From JAXLXE01 sp046328115 (GTDB lineage Bacteria; Chloroflexota; UBA6077; JACCZL01), in assembly GCA_046328115.1 (NCBI GenBank), contig JAXLXE010000003.1, positions 248,001-312,000 of the forward strand: 64,000 bases of DNA. The letters run 5' to 3'. The notes beneath the pieces are model-generated. The model had not been told where the DNA came from, made no database searches, and was given only the letters and a program-made list of their open reading frames with translations. Shown piece after piece: positions 1 to 8,543 of the stretch. The position numbers and the translations under genes were made by a program. Each line of letters starts with the position of its first letter. The first letter of the stretch is position 1.

Positions 1-2
1 CG

Positions 3-1187
3 CTCGTCAGCCAGTTGGCCCTGCCCTTCACCGCCGTGCTCCTCCTCGACGCCACGTCGATGGACATGGGACTGCTACGCGCCGCACGCCTGAGCGGCGG
101 CTTCATCTTCGGTCTCATCGCCGGCGTCTGGGCAGATCGCCTCCGACGGCGTCCCATTCTGGTCTGGACGGACCTGGGCCGCGCCGCCCTGTTGTTGACG
201 ATCCCGCTCGCCGCGATGCTGGGCGCTCTGCGCATCGAGCACCTGTTGCTGGTCTCATTCCTGTCCGGCATCTTGACCATCTGGTTCACCGTGGCGTACC
301 GGTCGTACGTCCCCATGGTGATCCCACGCGCCCAGCTTCTGGATGCAAACGGCAAGCTGACCGCCGCCGCCTCCGTGGCCGAGGTCGCCGGTTTCGGCCT
401 CGCCGGCGCCATCGTCCAGGTGCTAAGCGCACCTGTGGCGTTCTTCCTGGACGCCGTCACCTACCTGGTCTCCGCGATCTCCCTCCTGTTGATCCATCGC
501 CCAGAGCCACCACCGGCGCCCTCGGAACAGCGCTCGGGCATCGTCGCGGAGACCATCACCGGCCTGCGCTTTGTGCTGCGCGCGCCGGTACTGCGCGCCC
601 TCCTGGTCGCCACCGCCGCAATCGGCATGTTCACGGAGATGATGGGCGCCGCCTGGCTGATCTACGTCACTCGCGACCTTGAGGTGAATCCGGCCCTCCA
701 GGGTGCCATCTACGCCGTCGGCGGGGTCGGGTCGCTGATCGGAGCCTCGTACGCGGAGCGCGCGGTGGCGCGGTGGGGGTACGCGCGCGTCCTCATTGGC
801 TCGGCCACACTCTGGGCTGTGGGCAGCTTTCTGCTGCCCCTGGCCGGTGGCCCCGGCCTGCTGACCATCATCCTCCTGGTGGCCCAACAGCTCACCGTTG
901 ACCCGGGCATGACCGCGTTCGAGATCAGCGAGACCACCATCAAGCAGCAGGCCACGCCCGATGAATTGCTCGGCAGGATGAACGCCTGCTACCAGTTCGT
1001 CGGCTGGAGCGCCATGCTTGCCGGAGCCCTGATGGGTGGGTTCCTGGGCGACTCCCTGGGCATGCGGGAGACACTGTTCGTCGGCGCCGGCGGGCTCACG
1101 CTCACGCTGGCCTACCTGCTCCTCTCACCCGTCCGCACACTCGAGCGCGCCCCGTCGCGCGCGTGCGGCTTTGCGGACCGTCGGTGA
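3..1187 (+). CDS. MFS transporter, EntS/MFS_3-like exporter (5' end outside window)
   Basis: This is the main part of a 12-helix major facilitator superfamily carrier in the inner membrane. The reading frame is open to the left edge (first complete codon at base 3), and the visible residues begin inside transmembrane helix 1, so the true start lies outside the window; the TTG at 15 is not a convincing start. A short basic loop, WADRLRRRP, after helix 2 matches the MFS loop 2-3 signature, and about eleven hydrophobic segments follow. The overall pattern resembles EntS/MFS_3 exporters, which pump siderophores, drugs or macrolides out of the cell. The substrate cannot be read from sequence. It is followed by a 102-base gap and an RraA-like gene on the same strand. 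Confidence 0.85.
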   Translation, partial: LVSQLALPFTAVLLLDATSMDMGLLRAARLSGGFIFGLIAGVWADRLRRRPILVWTDLGRAALLLTIPLAAMLGALRIEHLLLVSFLSGILTIWFTVAYRSYVPMVIPRAQLLDANGKLTAAASVAEVAGFGLAGAIVQVLSAPVAFFLDAVTYLVSAISLLLIHRPEPPPAPSEQRSGIVAETITGLRFVLRAPVLRALLVATAAIGMFTEMMGAAWLIYVTRDLEVNPALQGAIYAVGGVGSLIGASYAERAVARWGYARVLIGSATLWAVGSFLLPLAGGPGLLTIILLVAQQLTVDPGMTAFEISETTIKQQATPDELLGRMNACYQFVGWSAMLAGALMGGFLGDSLGMRETLFVGAGGLTLTLAYLLLSPVRTLERAPSRACGFADRR

Positions 1188-1247
1188 GCACACCCGCCCG
1201 AGTGTCCCACTGCGCGGTTGTGGTGGGCGCTCATGCTTGGTTAAGCT

Positions 1248-1269
1248 CGTCTAGCCAACGTCTAGCCGA
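1248..1269 (+). repeat. 11-bp tandem direct repeat upstream of the RraA-like gene
   Basis: CGTCTAGCCAA is followed immediately by CGTCTAGCCGA, two 11-base units with one mismatch, ending 20 bases before the ATG of the RraA-like gene. One-turn direct repeats in a promoter-proximal position are a common form of regulator site, but no regulator gene is next to it, so the role is a guess. Confidence 0.4.
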
Positions 1270-1289
1270 ATTCACGATGGAGCACTTAG

Positions 1290-2018
1290 ATGACCGCCGC
1301 CCCCACTGGCGACAGCGCCCTGCGCGCCAAGCTACTGGAAGTCACCACCGCCACCGCCACCCACCTCATGCAGCTCAAGGGCTACACGCGCTGCTTCATG
1401 GAGGGCACCCGTACCCTCCAGACCGGTGTCCGCGTGGTCGGTCGCGCCGTCACCGTCCGGTTCGGCCCGGTCCGCCCAGACCTGGCCATCTCTCAGGAGG
1501 AGCGCCAGCAGAAGGAGCCCATGTGGCTCGCCATCGAGTCGCTCCAGTCCGGTGACATGCTGATCATCGACTGCGGCGGAGACGTCAGCGGCGGCACCAC
1601 CGGCGACATCCTGGCCGCGCGAGTGAAGGCCCGCGGCGCCGTGGGCATCCTGATCGACGGCTCCGTCCGTGACAGCGCGCAGGTCCGCGATCTGGTCCAG
1701 ATCCCCGTCTGGTGCCGAAGCTGGCACGGCAGCGGCGCCTTCAACACCCTCATCGGGCTGGACTACAACCGCCCCGTCCGCGCCTTCGGCGTCACCGTCA
1801 ACCCGGGCGACTACATCCTGGCGGACGACGATGGCGCTGTGATCATTCCCCCCGCCCTCGCCGAGGAGATCGCCACGACCGGGTTGGAGACAGAGCGTAA
1901 GGAGACCTTCATCCGCCAGCTCGTCCAGAAGGGCGTGCCCGTCTCAGAATGCTATCCCCCAAACGCGTACTGGTACGGCAAGTTTGAGGAGTGGAAGAAG
2001 GAGCAAGGCTTCAGCTAA
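1290..2018 (+). CDS. RraA-like family protein (HMG/oxaloacetate aldolase fold)
   Basis: This 242-residue protein belongs to the RraA/demethylmenaquinone-methyltransferase-like family. Bacterial members are divalent-metal class II aldolases (4-hydroxy-4-methyl-2-oxoglutarate aldolase, oxaloacetate decarboxylase); others inhibit RNase E. The visible core has GDILAARVKARGAVG followed by LIDGSVRDS, where the R-D pair and preceding Gly form the substrate/metal site. The ATG at 1290 is preceded by GGAG seven bases upstream. It converges on a minus-strand operon with a sugar-acid dehydratase-like enzyme, so a role in degrading sugar-acid or keto-acid intermediates is plausible. The ~20-residue C-terminal tail rich in Lys and Glu is longer than in RraA itself. 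Exact substrate unknown. Confidence 0.85.
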   Translation: MTAAPTGDSALRAKLLEVTTATATHLMQLKGYTRCFMEGTRTLQTGVRVVGRAVTVRFGPVRPDLAISQEERQQKEPMWLAIESLQSGDMLIIDCGGDVSGGTTGDILAARVKARGAVGILIDGSVRDSAQVRDLVQIPVWCRSWHGSGAFNTLIGLDYNRPVRAFGVTVNPGDYILADDDGAVIIPPALAEEIATTGLETERKETFIRQLVQKGVPVSECYPPNAYWYGKFEEWKKEQGFS

Positions 2019-2041
2019 CGCCGGTTGGCTCGTTCACTATC

Positions 2042-2079
2042 GCCGAAGCGCCCTGCCCTCCTCGGCGGGGCGCTTCGGC
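2042..2079. terminator. Strong bidirectional hairpin terminator between convergent genes
   Basis: A 16-bp stem (GCCGAAGCGCCCTGCC at 2042-2057 pairing with 2064-2079, one G-T wobble) closes a six-base loop. It sits in the 62-base gap between the RraA-like gene and the convergent dehydratase gene. There is no T-run on either side, so it may act as a barrier hairpin rather than a textbook intrinsic terminator. Confidence 0.7.
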
Positions 2080-2080
2080 A

Positions 2081-3277
2081 CTACCATCCCTTCCAGCTCC
2101 CATCCGCGTGCCGATACTGGCGGAACAGCATGGGGCGATCGTAGCTCAACCGCTGGAGCGCATCTTCGTGCACGTCCAGCCCAATGCCCGGGCGATCATT
2201 TAGTTCGATGAATCCGTCGCGCAGCACCCAGTCGTGGCTTACCCACTCGTCAAATCGCTCGTACCAGGATCTGCTCACCTCCTGGATCAGCAGGTTCTCC
2301 ACTGCGGCGTCCGCGTGCATCAGCGCGGAGAAGTAGACCGGACCGCTGGCATTGTGCGGCGCCATCAGCATCTGCTGTTGAGCCGCCGCGTGGGCCACCC
2401 GGACATACTCCGCAATGCCATAAGCGTGGCCCACGTCCGGCTGCAAGAAGGCGCACGCCCGGCGATCGATCAGCGCCTTGAATTCGGCAAACGTGAAGAG
2501 CTTCTCCCCCGTGGCGATCGGCACGGGGCTTCGCCGGCTGATCTCGGCCAGGGCATCCACCGAGCCGACCTTGCAGGGCTCCTCAATGAAGAGCGGCCGT
2601 GCATCCGCCACGCTATCAGCGAAGGCCATGGCAAGCTCCGGTACCGGGCTCCCGTGGCAGTCCAGCATGATCTCCACGGAAGGACCCACTTCCTCCCGAA
2701 CCGCGTGGACCACCGCGCTCGAGTGCGCCAGCGCGGCCCCGTCCATGGGCCACGTTCGCTCCTCCAGCGGATTGCCCTTCAATCCCAGGAATCCGCGCGC
2801 CACCGCGTTGACCGCGATCCGCCGCGCCTCATCAACCGAACCAAAGAACAGGCCGCCGTTGTCGTACACCTTGATCCGGTCCCGTCGGCGCCCGCCTAGC
2901 AGTTTGTAGACCGGCACGCCCCACGCCTTGCCCGTCAGATCGTGCAGCGCAATGTCTATCGCCGCGATCGCGGACCCAAACACCGGCCCGCCCTTCCACG
3001 GCAGACGGTTCTGGATGTCCTCGCAGATCGCGCCGATGTCGGTGGGATCGCGTCCGGTCAGCAGTGGCTCCCACTCACGGAGCGTGGCCGCCACTAGCGG
3101 CGAAAGCCACTCGCCAGAACCCTCTCCCCAGCCGCATAGCTCCGTGTCCGTCTCGATCTTGAGCCACAACCAGGTCTTGAATTCGCTAGACAATAGCTCG
3201 CCGGTAGCGCCGTCTCGGGCATTCGGCTGGCGAGTGTCGATGTTGAACAAATACGTTCGGATGCCGGTGATCTTCAC
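2081..3277 (-). CDS. Mandelate racemase/enolase superfamily dehydratase, D-galactonate-dehydratase-like
   Basis: The 398-residue protein is an enolase-superfamily enzyme of the acid-sugar dehydratase type, which uses Mg2+ and general base/acid residues to remove water from an aldonate. The N-terminal capping domain is followed by a barrel with the expected metal ligands in order: LDCHG (Asp), FIEEP (Glu) and IATGEK (Glu), then QPDVGHAYGI and MAPHNASGP, the latter carrying the His typical of galactonate/gluconate dehydratases. I place the start at the GTG at 3277 because GGAGAAGGAG lies just upstream; a start at 3310 would add 11 residues before the conserved VKITGIRTYL strand. It is the last gene of a minus-strand operon with two sugar permeases and a binding protein, so it probably acts on the imported compound or its oxidised product. 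Substrate specificity inside this superfamily cannot be fixed by eye. Confidence 0.85.
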   Translation of the reverse strand: MKITGIRTYLFNIDTRQPNARDGATGELLSSEFKTWLWLKIETDTELCGWGEGSGEWLSPLVAATLREWEPLLTGRDPTDIGAICEDIQNRLPWKGGPVFGSAIAAIDIALHDLTGKAWGVPVYKLLGGRRRDRIKVYDNGGLFFGSVDEARRIAVNAVARGFLGLKGNPLEERTWPMDGAALAHSSAVVHAVREEVGPSVEIMLDCHGSPVPELAMAFADSVADARPLFIEEPCKVGSVDALAEISRRSPVPIATGEKLFTFAEFKALIDRRACAFLQPDVGHAYGIAEYVRVAHAAAQQQMLMAPHNASGPVYFSALMHADAAVENLLIQEVSRSWYERFDEWVSHDWVLRDGFIELNDRPGIGLDVHEDALQRLSYDRPMLFRQYRHADGSWKGW

Positions 3278-3317
3278 GCGCGCTCCTTCTCCAGGGCGGG
3301 AAACCGCCACACGTCCC

Positions 3318-4205
3318 TCAGCCCTTCATGCCGCCTGCTGCCAGCCCCTGCACCAGCCAGCGCTGCAGCGTGAGAAACACCAGCACCACTGGCAGCGCCA
3401 CGAGGACGCAGAACGCAAAGGTCTGGCCTAGTCCAATGGATCCCGGCGTCGGGTCGCTGGCGCTCACCGCCTGCATATAGTTAGGCAGGCCGGCGCCCAG
3501 GGGACGCACGCTATCGCTATTCGTGAAAACCATGGCAAACAGGACATCGTTCCAGGCGAGGACGAACGCGAAGAGCGCCACCGTGACGATCGCCGGCGCC
3601 GACAGTGGGATGACAACTCGAAACAGCGCCCCAGAAGGGGTGCAGCCGTCCACCAGGGCCGCGTCCTCCAGCTCCGCGGGGAGGCTTGCGAAGTAGGCTC
3701 GGAGCAGCCACGTCCCAAACGGGACCGCAAAAGAGCTGTACGTGACGATCAGCCCGGGAAACGTATCCTGCAGACCGAAGAACACGATCACCACGAAGAG
3801 CGGCACGATCAGCATCACCCCGGGCACCACGTACGCCAGCAGAAACAGCGGCCCAACGATCCGAGCGAAGCGCGTGCGGAGCCGCGCCAGGCTGTACGCG
3901 GCAAGGGTGCTCACCAGGACCGTGATCGCCATCGTCGCACCGCTGACGACAAAGCTATTTCGATACCAGGTGAGGAACTGACCATCCACCACCGCCAGGG
4001 CGTAGTTCCTCAGGCTGGGCTCGGTCAGCCCAAAACTGAGCACACCCTGACGGATCGCGCGCTCTGGCTCAAAGGAGGACTTCACCATCCAATACAGCGG
4101 CGAGAAATACGCCAGAGCCAGCACGGTCAAGATTCCCAGGCGCAACGCGAAAGCGCGCTGGCCGCGCGTCGACAGCGGTCGCCGGCGGGCAATGCTGACG
4201 CTCAC
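3318..4205 (-). CDS. Carbohydrate ABC transporter permease, MalG/AraQ-like
   Basis: This 295-residue inner-membrane permease has about six transmembrane helices and the EAA loop that docks the ATPase: ELEDAALVDGCTPSG followed by FRVVIPLSAP. These are typical of the MalG side of CUT1 sugar importers. It lies 13 bases downstream of the MalF-like partner and 40 bases before the dehydratase start, so all three are probably one transcript. An N-terminal basic stretch precedes the first helix. No ATP-binding subunit is encoded nearby; CUT1 systems often share a MsmK/UgpC-type ATPase encoded elsewhere. Confidence 0.9.
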   Translation of the reverse strand: MSVSIARRRPLSTRGQRAFALRLGILTVLALAYFSPLYWMVKSSFEPERAIRQGVLSFGLTEPSLRNYALAVVDGQFLTWYRNSFVVSGATMAITVLVSTLAAYSLARLRTRFARIVGPLFLLAYVVPGVMLIVPLFVVIVFFGLQDTFPGLIVTYSSFAVPFGTWLLRAYFASLPAELEDAALVDGCTPSGALFRVVIPLSAPAIVTVALFAFVLAWNDVLFAMVFTNSDSVRPLGAGLPNYMQAVSASDPTPGSIGLGQTFAFCVLVALPVVLVFLTLQRWLVQGLAAGGMKG

Positions 4206-4218
4206 CGCGCTGCCACCG

Positions 4219-5220
4219 TCACGCCGCGGACTCCTGTCGCCGCAGGGTCATGAACCAGTAGATCATCGCTCCCAGAAAGAGGAGCATGATCACCGTGATC
4301 GTGGCGGCCCGTCCGATCTGGTGGGTGACGAATGCGCGGTTGAACACCTCCACGGCGAGCACCCTTGTGGAGTTCTGGGGCCCGCCCGCGGTCAATAGCC
4401 ACACCATCTCAAACCCGTTGAAGGTCGAGATCACCTTGAGCACCACGATCAACTGGATCACCAGGGTAAGGTTCGGCAGCGTCACGTAGACAAACTCCTG
4501 CCATGCCGAGGCACCATCGATCCGCGCGGCCTCCCCAAGCTCCCGGGGGATGCTCTGCAGGCCCGCGAGGAGCGTGAGCACCACGAAGGGCAAGCCCTTC
4601 CACACTACGACGAGCGCCACAAAGATCAGCGCTGTGCTCGTGGAGCCCAGCCAGTCGAAGACCACGTTGCTCTGGCTAATTCCTAGCGACTGCTGGACCG
4701 TGCTCAGCGACACGTTGAGGAGGCCGAAGCGCGGGCTGAGGTACGCGCGGAACAGGAACGCCACCACTACGGTCGGGATCGCCCACGGCAAAATGAAGAC
4801 CCCACGGAAGATCCCAATCCCGCGAAACGTCTCCACCAGCAGCAGGGCAACGGCCATGCCGATGACCAGCTCCAACACCACGGTGAGCCCGGTCAGCACA
4901 GCCGTGTTGCGGAGGCTGGTCCAGAAGAGCTCGTAGTCCCACAGCCAGCCATAGTTGAGCAGGCCCACGAATCGCACGCCGCGCTCAGGCTCCAACAGGT
5001 TGTAGTCGGTGAAGCTCAGCAGTACCGCTCGCGCGATGGGATACGCGAAGACCAATGCCAGCAATGCGCAGCCCGGAACCAGGAGCGCCACCGACAAGAA
5101 ACGCCGCGAGTTCCTCGCCTGATCGAACCATCGCGCTTGCCAGGCAGACCCTAGCCCGGCAGGACGAACCGGCCCGGCCTCGGCGGCCACGCCGGGCCGG
5201 GCAACGTTCAGGCGACGCAC
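4219..5220 (-). CDS. Carbohydrate ABC transporter permease, MalF/UgpA-like
   Basis: A 333-residue inner-membrane permease that forms a heterodimer with the following MalG-like gene. The N-terminal ~35 residues are cytoplasmic and rich in Ala/Arg; the first helix carries LVPGCALLALVFAYPI, followed by the usual SFTDYNL loop and further helices. The EAA motif is PRELGEAARIDGASAWQ. It sits between the binding-protein gene (29 bases upstream) and the second permease. The order binding protein, MalF-like, MalG-like, enzyme is standard for CUT1 uptake operons. Confidence 0.9.
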   Translation of the reverse strand: MRRLNVARPGVAAEAGPVRPAGLGSAWQARWFDQARNSRRFLSVALLVPGCALLALVFAYPIARAVLLSFTDYNLLEPERGVRFVGLLNYGWLWDYELFWTSLRNTAVLTGLTVVLELVIGMAVALLLVETFRGIGIFRGVFILPWAIPTVVVAFLFRAYLSPRFGLLNVSLSTVQQSLGISQSNVVFDWLGSTSTALIFVALVVVWKGLPFVVLTLLAGLQSIPRELGEAARIDGASAWQEFVYVTLPNLTLVIQLIVVLKVISTFNGFEMVWLLTAGGPQNSTRVLAVEVFNRAFVTHQIGRAATITVIMLLFLGAMIYWFMTLRRQESAA

Positions 5221-5249
5221 GTCACGACCCTATACCGCGGTTCAGATCG

Positions 5250-6686
5250 CTAGAGCTTCTTGATCTGGTCTTCGCCCCATTTCAGCGCGGCTTCCGCGTT
5301 GGTCTCCACGACCTTCTGGAGCAGGTTTGACCAAAAATTGACGCCGTCCAGCTCGCGCGCAACCGGATTCGGACCGTAATCCTGGCCAGGCACCGTGCCA
5401 ATGGACAACGCATCCAGCCCCAGCATTGCGATCTTGTGGGCAACGGGCGGTATGGCTTTCTTGAAATCCTCGCTCTGCGCGACGGATCGCCGCACCGGTT
5501 GATGGCCCAGATCAGTGCCCGGAAAGATCCGGGTGTACACAGGCGGGGAGAAGTACCACAGAACGAACTCCTGGGCCTTCTCCACTTCCTTGGTACCGGC
5601 GCCCAGCATGAATGAGTAGCAGCCCAGGTACGCCCCGCGCTTGGGATCCGCTCCCGCGGCCTGCGGTATGAGCTGCCAGTCCAGCTTCTCCACAAGCTCC
5701 GGTTTGCTCTTGACGATGGCGTTGATCGGCGTGGGGCTGCCGTAGATGAACGGTAACTGGCCATCCTGGAACAGCGTGAACAGGTCACCCTGGATAGCGT
5801 TGACGAACCCGGGTGCGAAGTACGGCTTAAGCGCAACCAGTCGCTCCATGGCGGCCAGGTTGTTCTTGTTCGTGATGGCGACCTTGTTCTGCTCGTCGAA
5901 GACGAAGCCGCCGTGCGGTCCCACGGTGTTCTGCCACATGTGGTCGGCGTGGCGCTGATTGAAGTACGCCGGAAACCCGTAACGGTCCTTGCCATCCGGG
6001 CTCTTGGTCCCGTGGAACGCGGCGGCTGCCTTCTGGATGTCGTCCCAGCTCTTGACCTCCATCCCCTTCTCCGCAAGCACGTCCTTACGCTTCCACAGGA
6101 TGTGCGAGTACCCCATGAAAGGCACGCCGCCAAGCTTGCCCTCGTTGGTCCACATCCGCAACACGTTCGGGGGGAAATCGTCCCGGCCTAGCTTGTTGAC
6201 GAGGTCCGTCACATCGCGAACCGCGCCAGCTTTGAGCCAGCCGATGGGTAGATGCATAAACGCCGAGTCGACCATGTCTGGGAGCGTCTTGGCGGCAAGC
6301 GCGGCTGTGACCTTGGCGTCCTGCTGGGCCGTGTCGACGAAGGTCACCTCGATCCGCGCATTCGCCTTGGACTCGAACTCCGGGAACAGCTGTTCGCGGC
6401 CCTGCATCCGTACCTTGGTATCCAGGAAGCTCCAGTAGGTAATGGTGGATGGAGCTTTGGCTGCGGCCGGCGCAGCGGGTGCGGCCGCCGCCGCGGGGGC
6501 GCTGGTCGGCGCCGGCGCGGCTGGGTTCTGGGGTGGGGCGGACGGAGCCGCGCTCGACTTCTCGGCCGGCGCGGGAGCCCCAGCCGGGCCGCCGCACGCG
6601 GCGAGCGCCGTCGCCGCCGCCGATGCGCTCAAGAGTCCCAGCAGCCTTCGACGGGATGACGACGTCGCACGGCGATGTGCGTCCAT
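5250..6686 (-). CDS. Sugar ABC transporter substrate-binding lipoprotein
   Basis: The 478-residue precursor has an N-terminal twin-arginine-like stretch (SSRRRLLGLLSAS) and lipobox LAAC (Cys at about residue 30), so the mature protein would be lipid-anchored outside the membrane. A ~45-residue Ala/Pro-rich linker follows, then an extracellular solute-binding family 1 domain starting near TITYWSFLD. It captures substrate and delivers it to the two permeases encoded downstream. GGAGGA lies 13 bases before the ATG, with AGGAC closer, so the ribosome site is ordinary. First gene of the operon. Ligand not predictable; the downstream dehydratase hints at a sugar or sugar acid. Confidence 0.88.
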   Translation of the reverse strand: MDAHRRATSSSRRRLLGLLSASAAATALAACGGPAGAPAPAEKSSAAPSAPPQNPAAPAPTSAPAAAAAPAAPAAAKAPSTITYWSFLDTKVRMQGREQLFPEFESKANARIEVTFVDTAQQDAKVTAALAAKTLPDMVDSAFMHLPIGWLKAGAVRDVTDLVNKLGRDDFPPNVLRMWTNEGKLGGVPFMGYSHILWKRKDVLAEKGMEVKSWDDIQKAAAAFHGTKSPDGKDRYGFPAYFNQRHADHMWQNTVGPHGGFVFDEQNKVAITNKNNLAAMERLVALKPYFAPGFVNAIQGDLFTLFQDGQLPFIYGSPTPINAIVKSKPELVEKLDWQLIPQAAGADPKRGAYLGCYSFMLGAGTKEVEKAQEFVLWYFSPPVYTRIFPGTDLGHQPVRRSVAQSEDFKKAIPPVAHKIAMLGLDALSIGTVPGQDYGPNPVARELDGVNFWSNLLQKVVETNAEAALKWGEDQIKKL

Positions 6687-6899
6687 GTCCTGATCCTTCC
6701 TCCGAGCTCGGCCCCAAGCCCGGACCTTTCACGTGGCACCGACGATCGATGGGTCGCGTTGGAATCGCGCAACACCTGCGTGGAGTCGCGGAATTCACAG
6801 CGGTGCGCCCACTCAAGTATTCGGACGGCGCTGCCGGCTGTCAAACGCGCGGATGCAAGCGGAAGCGCCAGAGCGAGATCGAGCGGCGCGGCTCCGGTC

Positions 6900-8474
6900 C
6901 TAACGAGCCGGTGGCCGCCGCCCCGGCGTCGCGGACCCGGTCGGGCCGTCCGGCCTTTCCAGTGGCGCGGCAGTTCCCGTTGGCCCAGGGTTCGGCCCGC
7001 CGCGCGACAACAGAGACACCAAGTCGGTCCGCGACGACGCGTTGTTGCCTATCACGGGGTCCGACAGCCCCGCGGCCGCACTGACCGTAGCGGTCACCGT
7101 GAGCTGCCCCACGCTGTTGGTCGCCACGGTGCCAGTCAACCGAAGACGCACCGTGCCGCCCGCTGGCACGCTCACCAACGCACCCAGACCAGGTCCTGAG
7201 ACACTGCACGATCCGCGCTGGCCCCTCTCGCACGCAAGCACCGGACTCGTCAAGGCCGCCGTCGCGCTGACCGTCAGCATCACACCGGTCGCATCGAGCG
7301 GTCCGCCGTTCTTCACGGTCACGGTATGGGTAACCACACCTCCCTGTCCCACCGTAGACGGCACATCCGCGAGGCTCACAACCACGTCGGTGTAGTTCGC
7401 CTCGACCGCGCCGACGTCGCACACCCCGTGAAACGGCCGCGCGACGCCCCGCTGATCCACCGCCGGGCACAGGGGGACGGAGGCTTCGTCCACTCCCGAG
7501 CCAACACCGAACGGCAGATGTGTTGACGTGAATCCTCCGTTGTCCGCCAGATCGCCAAGCACGACAGGCTTGTCAACTGAAAACCCTGGACCGCAATAGC
7601 TGAAGAGCGCACCGAAATAGGCGTCCTGAACGTTGTTGGTGCTCGAGGCGTCAAGCGGCGCTCCCCAACACCCTCCGCCTTGCCACGGGCCGGGCAGCGC
7701 GACGATGGAATTCCGCATGACCACCGTACCGCTCTCGATGAAGAGGCCTCCTCCGTAAGTAGCGGAGTTTCGAGCGATCGTCGCGTTGGTCACCGTAGCG
7801 AGCCCGCTGAGATACATCCCGCCTCCCGCGGCAATCGCCACGTTCCCGCTCAGTGTCGAGTTCGTCACGGTAAGCGCATTTGATGAGCTGAGGGCGCCTC
7901 CGAAGTTAGCCGTATTCCCCGAGAGCGTCACGCGATCCAGATTCAGCGTACCGGCGTTGTAGATGCCCCCACCCCACGAGACGGTCACGACGTTGTCCGC
8001 GACAGTCGCGTCCACCAGGACAACGAGTCCATCGCTCCGTATCCCCCCACCCGCCTGGCCCGTGAGTTTGCCGCCGGTGATGCTCAACTTGGAGGCGCGC
8101 AGGGCCCCACCCAGGCTCACGTCGAACACACGATCCGCGACCGTCTGACGGATCGTCACGGGCACGCCCGAGTCGTTCACCAGCGTCACGTCGCTCAACA
8201 CATCCAGATCACCGGTGGCGGAGGCGTCTTCCAACCCGCCCGGGATGGTGAGTTGGTACGTGCCCGGCAGCGTCAGCCGGATCGTGTTCGCCCCGCCCGC
8301 GGCGTTCGCCGCGATAACCGCCTCACGTAGCGAGCAGTCCGTATTGCAGGCGCCATCGGCGGAATCCGTGAGCTTCGTGACGTTGAACGCCGCGGCATCC
8401 GCGTTCACGGTCGTCAACAGCAGGGCCGCGCAGGCCAGCGCCAGGCTACCCAGGAGCCGGTCATGAAATCTCAT
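6900..8474 (-). CDS. Secreted right-handed beta-helix protein with CSLREA motif and DUF11-like domain
   Basis: The start at 8474 gives a 524-residue protein with a clear signal peptide (MRFHDRLLGSLALACAALLL, cleavage near ADAAA); an upstream start at 8513 would bury it. After the signal comes the CSLREAVIAANA motif found at the head of many surface beta-helix (polymorphic outer-membrane-type) proteins. A long run of short Gly/Asn/Thr-rich turns follows, including NSTLSGNVA and NATIARNSATYGGG. Near residue 365 a DUF11-like domain begins (VVSLADVPSTVGQGG), and the C-terminus is Pro/Gly-rich. Such proteins are extracellular or wall-associated and often bind polysaccharide. It has no obvious membrane anchor. 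The gene stands alone between the ABC operon and a glycosyltransferase. Confidence 0.75.
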   Translation of the reverse strand: MRFHDRLLGSLALACAALLLTTVNADAAAFNVTKLTDSADGACNTDCSLREAVIAANAAGGANTIRLTLPGTYQLTIPGGLEDASATGDLDVLSDVTLVNDSGVPVTIRQTVADRVFDVSLGGALRASKLSITGGKLTGQAGGGIRSDGLVVLVDATVADNVVTVSWGGGIYNAGTLNLDRVTLSGNTANFGGALSSSNALTVTNSTLSGNVAIAAGGGMYLSGLATVTNATIARNSATYGGGLFIESGTVVMRNSIVALPGPWQGGGCWGAPLDASSTNNVQDAYFGALFSYCGPGFSVDKPVVLGDLADNGGFTSTHLPFGVGSGVDEASVPLCPAVDQRGVARPFHGVCDVGAVEANYTDVVVSLADVPSTVGQGGVVTHTVTVKNGGPLDATGVMLTVSATAALTSPVLACERGQRGSCSVSGPGLGALVSVPAGGTVRLRLTGTVATNSVGQLTVTATVSAAAGLSDPVIGNNASSRTDLVSLLSRGGPNPGPTGTAAPLERPDGPTGSATPGRRPPAR

Positions 8475-8543
8475 CGCTCCCCCGGATCCAGAGAACGGCA
8501 CGGCGGCGCTCACCGCGTGGGCAGCTACCGCAGCCCGCCCGAA

